Positions 1 through 4,759 of a stretch of 5,694 bases of DNA are shown piece after piece. A program made the translations under genes and the position numbers. Numbering within the stretch: the first letter of the stretch is position 1; every line of letters begins with the position of its first letter. This DNA is from Bacillota bacterium (GTDB lineage: Bacteria; Bacillota_I; Bacilli_A; RF39; UBA660), in contig JAGZRP010000060.1 in NCBI GenBank assembly GCA_018381595.1, positions 1 through 5,694 on the forward strand, in the 5' to 3' direction. The notes under the pieces were generated by a model. It saw only the letters and a program-made list of their open reading frames with translations, did not search any database and was not told the origin of the DNA.

Positions 1-1
1 T

Positions 2-1054
2 TTTATGATTACCATTCCATTATTTATCGCATATCAAAGGAATCGTGTTTTTTGTGCAATCTTATTAAGTGTGATTATTGGAGTGACACAATTTACCTTT
101 TTCAAAGCGAGTAATTTGTTATTTATCAGCGTTTTTTTCCTTTATTATGTTATTTATTATTTTTGCAAAGAAAAAAAACGTATTCGTGAAAAAGAAATGA
201 TGAATTTATTTTTAGTGATTAATGTCATTGCTACTTCTTTTCTCTTTTTATTTCATCACTATTTTGATATGAAGTCTATCTCTTTTTATTTTCAAATTGT
301 CACAATGGTATTATTTATTTACTTTGTGCCATATTTTCTCATTCAACTATTTGAGAAAGGAAAAGAAATTGTTAACTTTCATATCGCACTAAAAGAATTA
401 CAACATCAAAAACAAATACAAGATAGTTTATTTAAAATTACCCATGAAATTAAAAATCCGATTGCTGTTTGTAAAGGGTATTTAGATATGTTTGATATGA
501 ATAATCAAGAACATAGTCAAAAATATATTCCTATTTTGAGACATGAAATTGAAAGAACTCTTGTTTTATTACAGGATTTTCTAGCAACGACACATGTTAA
601 AATTGAAAAAGAAGAAATGGATATTAATATGCTTTTAGAAGAAGTAACCGATAATTTTAATCCAATTTTAAAAGAAAAAAAGATTCAGTTGAATTTAGAG
701 TTAGATGATGATGAATATTATATTTTAGGAGATTATAACCGATTAAATCAAGTATTCATCAATGTCATTAAAAATGGAATAGAAGCGATGCAAGAAGGTG
801 GGAGTCTACATCTTTATACAAAGAAGAAAGAAAAACTTTTTACAGTTTATATAGAAGATACCGGAGAGGGAATTTCTAAAGAAAACTTAGAAAAGATAAC
901 AGAACCATTTTTTACTACAAAAGCAAATGGAACTGGTTTAGGGGTTGGATTATCCATGGAAATCATTCATAAACATCATGGAAAAATGAAATATCATTCT
1001 AAAGTAGGAAAGGGAACCAAAGTAGAAATTAGTTTCCCATTACTGGAAAGTTAG
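2..1054 (+). CDS. Membrane sensor histidine kinase, KinB/sporulation-kinase-like (5'-partial)
   Basis: Autophosphorylating sensor kinase of a two-component system or phosphorelay. The frame is open to the window edge; the first ATG (base 5) has no visible ribosome binding site, so the true start is probably upstream. Numbering from that ATG gives 349 residues. Hydrophobic segments lie near residues 15-33, 37-53, 66-87 and 92-115, so the sensor part is an integral membrane domain with no large outside loop. A helical linker leads to the HisKA H-box, THEIKNP, with phospho-acceptor His147. The HATPase_c domain follows: N-box with Asn257 (NVIKNGIEAM), G1 box DTGEG (285-289), F-box EPFFTT (300-305) and G2 box GTGLGVGL (309-316). 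All catalytic motifs are intact. No HAMP or PAS domain is seen in the visible part. KinB-type kinases usually have about six membrane helices, so one or two may be missing here. No response regulator is present in the window; the ligand and partner are unknown. Kinase assignment is firm, the KinB likeness is inference. Confidence 0.9.
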   Translation, partial: FMITIPLFIAYQRNRVFCAILLSVIIGVTQFTFFKASNLLFISVFFLYYVIYYFCKEKKRIREKEMMNLFLVINVIATSFLFLFHHYFDMKSISFYFQIVTMVLFIYFVPYFLIQLFEKGKEIVNFHIALKELQHQKQIQDSLFKITHEIKNPIAVCKGYLDMFDMNNQEHSQKYIPILRHEIERTLVLLQDFLATTHVKIEKEEMDINMLLEEVTDNFNPILKEKKIQLNLELDDDEYYILGDYNRLNQVFINVIKNGIEAMQEGGSLHLYTKKKEKLFTVYIEDTGEGISKENLEKITEPFFTTKANGTGLGVGLSMEIIHKHHGKMKYHSKVGKGTKVEISFPLLES

Positions 1055-1071
1055 GAAATCTAACTTTTTTT
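1047..1071 (+). terminator. Intrinsic terminator of the histidine kinase gene
   Basis: Arms AAAGTTAG (1047-1054) and CTAACTTT (1060-1067) form a perfect 8-bp stem with a 5-base loop, and a run of seven T covers 1065-1071. The 5' arm contains the TAG stop codon (1052-1054) of the kinase gene, so coding sequence and terminator overlap. It separates the kinase from the downstream C45 hydrolase gene. Confidence 0.8.
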
Positions 1072-1095
1072 CATGTCAAATCGATTGAATTTAAA

Positions 1096-1124
1096 TTTAC
1101 ATTATGAATTTATTTCTGTATAAT
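1096..1124 (+). promoter_or_regulatory. Sigma-A-type promoter of the C45 hydrolase gene
   Basis: The -35 box TTTACA (1096-1101) is one mismatch from TTGACA. A 17-base spacer leads to a perfect -10 box TATAAT (1119-1124), directly preceded by TG. The predicted transcription start, about 7 bases after the -10, falls near 1131, which is the first base of the AGGTGA ribosome binding site. The mRNA leader would then be only about 10 bases. The promoter begins about 25 bases after the upstream terminator. Confidence 0.75.
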
Positions 1125-1130
1125 GAAACT

Positions 1131-1136
1131 AGGTGA
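1131..1136 (+). promoter_or_regulatory. Ribosome binding site that fixes the C45 hydrolase start
   Basis: AGGTGA lies 4 bases before ATG 1141. An in-frame ATG at 1123 overlaps the last bases of the -10 box and has no upstream ribosome binding site, so it is very unlikely to be on the mRNA. This makes 1141 the preferred start. Confidence 0.75.
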
Positions 1137-1140
1137 TACT

Positions 1141-2202
1141 ATGGAAAATAAATTAACAATTATGGCAGTATCAGGAACGTTATACGAAAAAGGCTTTCAA
1201 CTTGGAAAACGTTTTCAACATACCATTCAAACTTTAGTAGAAGATACACGTGAACTATTAAAAAATGAAGATATTCACGATCGTTTTTTAATTGTCAAAC
1301 GAAAACTAGAAGAACGTTATGCAGATATATTAGATGAAGTCTATGGAAGAGCAGATGGTGCTGAAGTCAATAGAGATGAGTATTTACTATATTTGTGCCC
1401 AGAAATCTATACTTATCATGATTCTTGTACAGACATTATTGTAAAAGACATGAATGGGAGTATTGTAGGAGGTCATAATGAAGATGGGAATTATCATTTA
1501 GAAAATTCTGCTCTTGTGAAATACCGTACGGATTATGGATATTTATGTGACTTCTTTACAACAGATACCCTAGCAGGGGGAAACTTTTGCTGGAATAGTC
1601 ACGGAATGATATTTACAGGAAATTCCATTTATGTAAAGCATATTAATCATATCGGAATTCCAAATTGGTTTATTTTAAGAAGACTTGTCGATGCGAAAAG
1701 TATTGAAGCAGTACTTCAATTATTTGACTGTGAAGATGCTGCAAGTGGTTTTAATTTAAATGTAGTAGATACGAATCAAAAAAGAGCGGTATCGATTGAA
1801 TATCGATTAAATATTCATTCTACCATTGAAATTAATGATAAATTTGCTCACTCTAATCACTTTACTAGTGAAGAAGTAGGACTACCACTTACCAATAAAG
1901 GTTCTAATTCCAAGTTCCGTTTAGATAAATCCTTAGAATTCTTGAAAAAATATTCTTTGAGTTATCGACGTATTGATGAAAGAGATATTTTAAATATTTT
2001 ACAATATCGTGGAAAAAGCTACGCAGATTCTATTTTAGATACACAATATCCGAAAATGACAGCAGCTACATTTGTTTATAATTCGAAAAGACAAATTGTG
2101 ATTTACTGTTATTTAGACCACTATAAATATCATGTTTCGTTTGATATGGAAAACTTGCTATCGAGTGATAGAGAAAGTAACATGGAATTGTTTTCTATTT
2201 AA
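1141..2202 (+). CDS. C45-family autoprocessing N-terminal-nucleophile amide hydrolase/acyltransferase
   Basis: Predicted member of peptidase family C45 (acyl-CoA:6-aminopenicillanate acyltransferase-like, linear C-N amide bond hydrolases), 353 residues. Family members cut themselves in front of a cysteine that becomes both N-terminus and nucleophile. The expected features are in order: an N-terminal GTLYEKGFQLGKRF stretch (13-26); the nucleophile context HDSCTDI with Cys96; GGHNEDGN (110-117), the family's HNED-type motif; NFCWNSHGM (148-156), with Asn161 just after; and HSNHF (237-241). Cleavage between Ser95 and Cys96 would give about 95 and 258 residues. There is no signal peptide or membrane segment, so it should act in the cytoplasm. 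The start at 1141 was chosen because an in-frame ATG at 1123 sits inside the -10 box. It is a single-gene unit between a promoter and a terminator. The substrate cannot be read from sequence: an N-acyl amide, peptide-like or beta-lactam-like compound are all possible. Family placement is good, function is inference. Confidence 0.85.
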   Translation: MENKLTIMAVSGTLYEKGFQLGKRFQHTIQTLVEDTRELLKNEDIHDRFLIVKRKLEERYADILDEVYGRADGAEVNRDEYLLYLCPEIYTYHDSCTDIIVKDMNGSIVGGHNEDGNYHLENSALVKYRTDYGYLCDFFTTDTLAGGNFCWNSHGMIFTGNSIYVKHINHIGIPNWFILRRLVDAKSIEAVLQLFDCEDAASGFNLNVVDTNQKRAVSIEYRLNIHSTIEINDKFAHSNHFTSEEVGLPLTNKGSNSKFRLDKSLEFLKKYSLSYRRIDERDILNILQYRGKSYADSILDTQYPKMTAATFVYNSKRQIVIYCYLDHYKYHVSFDMENLLSSDRESNMELFSI

Positions 2203-2226
2203 AGTACAATTAATTTGTACTTTTTT
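2201..2226 (+). terminator. Intrinsic terminator of the C45 hydrolase gene
   Basis: Arms AAAGTACAA (2201-2209) and TTGTACTTT (2215-2223) form a perfect 9-bp stem around the loop TTAAT, ending in six T (2221-2226). The first arm starts on the last two bases of the TAA stop codon (2200-2202). Confidence 0.85.
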
Positions 2227-2241
2227 CATGTATAACAAGAT

Positions 2242-2276
2242 AAAAAAAGAACTATTTGGTAATAGTTCCTTTTTTT
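2242..2276 (-). terminator. Terminator of the RNase J gene, bidirectional in structure
   Basis: On the minus strand GAACTATT (2268-2261), loop ACCA and AATAGTTC (2256-2249) form a perfect 8-bp stem followed by seven T (2248-2242). The hairpin includes the last codons and the TAG stop (2254-2252) of RNase J. Read on the plus strand, the same stem is followed by C and then seven T (2270-2276), so it could also back up the C45 terminator 16 bases upstream. Confidence 0.85.
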
Positions 2277-3970
2277 GATTGTGTTTTTTTAATATCCATG
2301 ATAACAGGTAAAATAATTGGTTTACGTCCTGTTTTTTCATAAATGTATTCACTTAAACTATTTGTAATTTCTGTTTTGATTTCTGAATAGTTTAAATGGT
2401 CTGTACATTTTCTTAAAATAGCAGCACGTGAAATGTCTTCAAGTTTTTTTAATAATTCCATATTATCATTTACGAGTACAAATCCACGTGTTGTAATATT
2501 AATTTTTCCAAGTAATTGTTTTTTATTAGAATCAATATTCGCAATTACAACAACAATTCCATCATTTGCCATAACTTTTCTATCTTTGATAACCGCATTT
2601 CCAACATCTCCAATACGGTTTCCATCGATATAAATATCTCCAGCTTGGACAACACCTGCTTTTTGTACTTTTCCTTTATACATAGAAAGTACATCACCAT
2701 TACCACAAATAAAGGTATTTTCTTTTGGAATCCCACAAAGAATTGCTGTATCGGCATGTCTTTTTAACATACGATAATCTCCATGAAAAGGCATAAAGTA
2801 TCTTGGCTTAATTAAGCGAATCATTAACTTTTGTTCTTCTTGACTGGCATGTCCAGAAGTATGAATATTACTAAGTGATGTATTTGTAAATACTTCTACA
2901 CCTTTTAGATATAATTTATTCACAGTTCTAGAAATACTTAGTGCATTTCCTGGAATTGGACTAGATGAGAAGACAACCGTATCATTTGGTTTTAATTTAA
3001 TTTGACGGTGTGTTCCGTTTGCAATTCTAGAAAGCGCTGCAAGTGGTTCTCCTTGGGAACCAGTACAAAGTAAGCATACTTTTGTATCAGGAAGACGATT
3101 TGCTTCTTCTGCAGTAATAAATATATCTTTATTTTTAATATATCCACCTTGAATAGAGATTTCAATATTTGTATCCATACTACGACCGAATGTTACGATT
3201 TTTCTTCCATTTCTTTTACAAGTATCTACAATATGTTTTAAACGATAAATATTACTTGCAAATGTTGCAATAATAATACGTCCTTTTTCTTTCTTTTGGG
3301 TGAATATTTCACCTAGTGCATTATCAACTGTGGATTCACTTGCGCTCATTCCTTCATTTAATGCATTAGTTGAATCACTCAATAATAAAGTAACACCATG
3401 CTCACCAATACGAGCCATTTTGTGTAAATTTGCCATTGGACCAATTGGTGTTAAATCGAATTTAAAGTCTCCGGTTGTAACAATGGTACCATTTGGCGTT
3501 GAAATACAAATTCCGTGTGAATCAGGAATCGAGTGAGTTGTTCTGAAAAACTCAACTGTCATATGTTTAAATTTTACTTTTGTATCTTCTGTATAAGTAT
3601 ATAGTGTTTTATATTTGATATTTCTCTCTTGTAGTTTTTTATTAATCAAACCAATTGCTTGATTTGGTGCATAAATAGCAGGAATATTTACTGATTGTAG
3701 TAAAAAAGGAATTCCTCCTATATGATCTTCATGTCCGTGCGTAATAAATAACGCTTTAATCTTTGATTCATTTTTCTTTAGGAAGGTAAAATCTGGAATT
3801 ACATAATCAATTCCCATAAGTTCTCCTCCAGGGAAGGTAATTCCAGCATCGGTGATAATTAGCTCATCTTTATGCATAATACAGTACATATTTTTACCAA
3901 CTTCACCAAGACCTCCAAGGGCAAAGATTTTTGTATCTTCACCTGATGTGTCATTTTTTAAAAATTTCAT
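2252..3970 (-). CDS. rnj: Ribonuclease J (J1-type, metallo-beta-lactamase/beta-CASP)
   Basis: RNase J acts in the cytoplasm as a 5'-to-3' exonuclease and endonuclease in mRNA decay and rRNA maturation, using two zinc ions. The protein has 572 residues from ATG 3970, close to the usual 555 or so. Metal ligands are visible: HGHEDH (78-83: His78, His80, Asp82, His83), His146 in TTHSIPDSHG, Asp168 in GDFKFD, and His396 in PFHGDYR. The beta-CASP insert covers about residues 213-370, with ATFASNIYR (235-243). HTSGHASQEE (370-379) then marks the return to the beta-lactamase fold; the C-terminal dimerisation domain is about 485-572. An intact HGHEDHIGG motif points to the catalytically strong J1 type, not J2, where the motif is degraded. 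An in-frame ATG at 3985 contains the ribosome binding site AAAGGAG between it and ATG 3970, so 3970 is preferred. It is transcribed divergently from the 188-residue gene. The gene could equally be called rnjA. Confidence 0.97.
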   Translation of the reverse strand: MKFLKNDTSGEDTKIFALGGLGEVGKNMYCIMHKDELIITDAGITFPGGELMGIDYVIPDFTFLKKNESKIKALFITHGHEDHIGGIPFLLQSVNIPAIYAPNQAIGLINKKLQERNIKYKTLYTYTEDTKVKFKHMTVEFFRTTHSIPDSHGICISTPNGTIVTTGDFKFDLTPIGPMANLHKMARIGEHGVTLLLSDSTNALNEGMSASESTVDNALGEIFTQKKEKGRIIIATFASNIYRLKHIVDTCKRNGRKIVTFGRSMDTNIEISIQGGYIKNKDIFITAEEANRLPDTKVCLLCTGSQGEPLAALSRIANGTHRQIKLKPNDTVVFSSSPIPGNALSISRTVNKLYLKGVEVFTNTSLSNIHTSGHASQEEQKLMIRLIKPRYFMPFHGDYRMLKRHADTAILCGIPKENTFICGNGDVLSMYKGKVQKAGVVQAGDIYIDGNRIGDVGNAVIKDRKVMANDGIVVVIANIDSNKKQLLGKINITTRGFVLVNDNMELLKKLEDISRAAILRKCTDHLNYSEIKTEITNSLSEYIYEKTGRKPIILPVIMDIKKTQSKKGTITK

Positions 3971-3975
3971 GTTTT

Positions 3976-3982
3976 CTCCTTT
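3976..3982 (-). promoter_or_regulatory. Ribosome binding site that fixes the RNase J start
   Basis: On the minus strand AAAGGAG lies 5 bases before ATG 3970. The in-frame ATG at 3985 sits upstream of this site and has no good one of its own, which would add five residues (MKGEN) encoded by the site itself. Confidence 0.8.
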
Positions 3983-4006
3983 CATTTAGATTCCCGACAC
4001 CAATTT

Positions 4007-4031
4007 AAAGTTTTTATACTTAAAAGTTTTT
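4007..4031 (-). repeat. Short direct repeat in the RNase J leader
   Basis: The nonamer AAAAACTTT (minus strand) occurs at 4031-4023 and again at 4015-4007, a period of 16 bases, inside the predicted untranslated leader (about 4049 to 3971) of RNase J. The leader is very AT-rich, so chance is a real possibility. No strong hairpin or known riboswitch was seen in it. Confidence 0.4.
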
Positions 4032-4055
4032 CACACGTTTAAATTTAACTATACC

Positions 4056-4084
4056 ATTATAATATGTTTTTGCTCATTTGTCCA
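4056..4084 (-). promoter_or_regulatory. Sigma-A-type promoter of RNase J
   Basis: On the minus strand the -35 box TGGACA (4084-4079, one mismatch from consensus), a 17-base spacer and a perfect TATAAT (4061-4056) form a strong promoter. The predicted start is near 4049, giving a leader of about 79 bases. A weaker TATAAA at 4018-4013 lacks a good -35. Confidence 0.75.
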
Positions 4085-4107
4085 GTAATTCTAATTTGTG
4101 TTAAAAT
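4078..4107 (+). promoter_or_regulatory. Extended -10 promoter of the 188-residue gene
   Basis: The -10 box TAAAAT (4102-4107) is preceded by TG at 4099-4100 with one base between, the extended -10 form. A weak -35, TTGTCC (4078-4083), lies 18 bases upstream and overlaps the minus-strand -35 of RNase J almost completely. The predicted start near 4114 coincides with the first base of AGGTGA. Confidence 0.6.
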
Positions 4108-4113
4108 GGTATT

Positions 4114-4119
4114 AGGTGA
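4114..4119 (+). promoter_or_regulatory. Ribosome binding site of the 188-residue gene
   Basis: AGGTGA lies 5 bases before ATG 4125. The in-frame GTG at 4116 is inside this site and is therefore not a credible start. Confidence 0.75.
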
Positions 4120-4124
4120 AATAT

Positions 4125-4691
4125 ATGAAGAAGACACGTTTGAAAGAAGAAATTTTTAACAAGACAATGCTTTTATTAGAAGATAAAAAAGATGTGATAA
4201 CATCTTCTCAAAATGATATTCAAGAGGGAATCGATTTTTTGTATCAAAATGGGGTATCACCGAAAGAGATTCCTACAAAAATGGTTAAAGCCGTTGAACA
4301 TCCAAATGAATTAGTTATCATATCCAAAGATGGAGAAGTAGTAAGAAAAACAGGTGCATGTCTTTCCATTCACACCCCTCAACTATATTCTTTTTGCACG
4401 AATTTGTTACAAGAAACACAAGATGAGGTACTGGAAGAAATATTGTATGAGGGGAATGACAATTTATTAGTCAGTTATTTGGTATCAAAAGAATACATAG
4501 TATTACGCATTTTCTTTGCACCCTTTGACGAGAAAATTTATGTGGACCACACTCAATTGTTTTCAGAAAATATAGAACAAAAAGAGGTATTTGAACATTT
4601 TATGAATCAATATCGAAAAGAGCAAAAGATTCAGGTAAATGAAATTATGAATGAAATCGCAATGAGGAAAGAGGATTCCTTTCGAATTTAA
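4125..4691 (+). CDS. Uncharacterised 188-residue protein
   Basis: I do not recognise this protein. It is probably cytoplasmic: there is no signal peptide, no membrane segment and no zinc-binding cysteine cluster (only Cys79 and Cys91). Residues 1-60 are charged and look helical, with a stretch around NGVSPKEIPTKMVKAV (42-57). Residues 62-80 look like a beta hairpin with a KDGE turn. A hydrophobic, probably beta-stranded core follows at 113-133 (LLVSYLVSKEYIVLRIFFAP), and a charged helical tail covers about 148-185. The composition suggests an alpha/beta domain flanked by helices, but no catalytic motif stands out. The gene has its own extended -10 promoter shared back to back with RNase J, a well-placed ribosome binding site and a terminator, and codon use resembles its neighbours, so it is very likely real. 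The divergent layout hints at joint control with RNase J but does not show a common function. Confidence 0.85.
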   Translation: MKKTRLKEEIFNKTMLLLEDKKDVITSSQNDIQEGIDFLYQNGVSPKEIPTKMVKAVEHPNELVIISKDGEVVRKTGACLSIHTPQLYSFCTNLLQETQDEVLEEILYEGNDNLLVSYLVSKEYIVLRIFFAPFDEKIYVDHTQLFSENIEQKEVFEHFMNQYRKEQKIQVNEIMNEIAMRKEDSFRI

Positions 4692-4699
4692 TAGAAAAT

Positions 4700-4732
4700 A
4701 AAAGGTAAAATGATAGTAATTTTATCTTTTTT
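4700..4732 (+). terminator. Intrinsic terminator of the 188-residue gene
   Basis: Arms AAAAGGTAAAAT (4700-4711) and ATTTTATCTTTT (4719-4730) pair over 12 bp with one G-U wobble around a 7-base loop, ending in six T (4727-4732). The stem is long but almost all A-U, so strength may be moderate. It starts 8 bases after the TAA stop. Confidence 0.75.
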
Positions 4733-4736
4733 CGTG

Positions 4737-4742
4737 TAAAAT
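4737..4742 (+). promoter_or_regulatory. Probable -10 box for ftsY
   Basis: TAAAAT starts 5 bases after the terminator T-run and 7 bases before the AGGTGA site, as in the two other rightward genes. A -35 at normal spacing would lie in the terminator loop (TAGTAA, 4714-4719) and matches the consensus poorly, so the promoter may be weak or may lean on another contact. Readthrough from upstream is the alternative. Confidence 0.45.
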
Positions 4743-4749
4743 GAATAAT

Positions 4750-4755
4750 AGGTGA
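4750..4755 (+). promoter_or_regulatory. Ribosome binding site of ftsY
   Basis: AGGTGA lies 4 bases before ATG 4760, the same sequence and nearly the same spacing as at 1131 and 4114. It supports ATG 4760 as the start. Confidence 0.75.
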
Positions 4756-4759
4756 TAAC

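Larger units (their letters stand above)
4051..4112. repeat. Inverted repeat centred on the shared -35 region
   Basis: ATACCATTATAA (4051-4062) and TTAAAATGGTAT (4101-4112) are inverted copies matching at 11 of 12 positions, with 8 bp perfect at the outer ends. The centre, 4081.5, falls on the -35 region used by both divergent promoters. Each arm contains one -10 box plus the next five bases (GGTAT in each reading direction). It may be only two similar promoters back to back, or a site for a common regulator. Confidence 0.6.

Noticed and set aside
1088..1097. Palindrome AATTTAAATT upstream of the C45 promoter, and TTAAATTTAA at 4039-4048
   Set aside because: Pure A/T palindromes of 10 bases are expected by chance in intergenic DNA this AT-rich; no matching second copies in a regulatory spacing.
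2158..2767. Several short open frames overlapping RNase J on either strand
   Set aside because: They lie wholly or mostly inside the clearly conserved RNase J frame, have low-complexity AT-driven translations and no ribosome binding site; they are shadows.
3300..3536. Plus-strand 78-residue open frame antisense to RNase J
   Set aside because: It is antisense to the conserved catalytic region of RNase J, with no start signals and no recognisable protein features.
2252..3970. RNase J2 rather than J1
   Set aside because: The HGHEDHIGG metal motif is intact; J2-type proteins typically have a degraded version of it.
4013..4018. Second RNase J promoter (TATAAA on the minus strand)
   Set aside because: No good -35 at proper spacing, and the upstream TGGACA/TATAAT pair is much stronger.
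4116..4118. GTG as the start of the 188-residue protein
   Set aside because: It is part of the AGGTGA ribosome binding site for ATG 4125.
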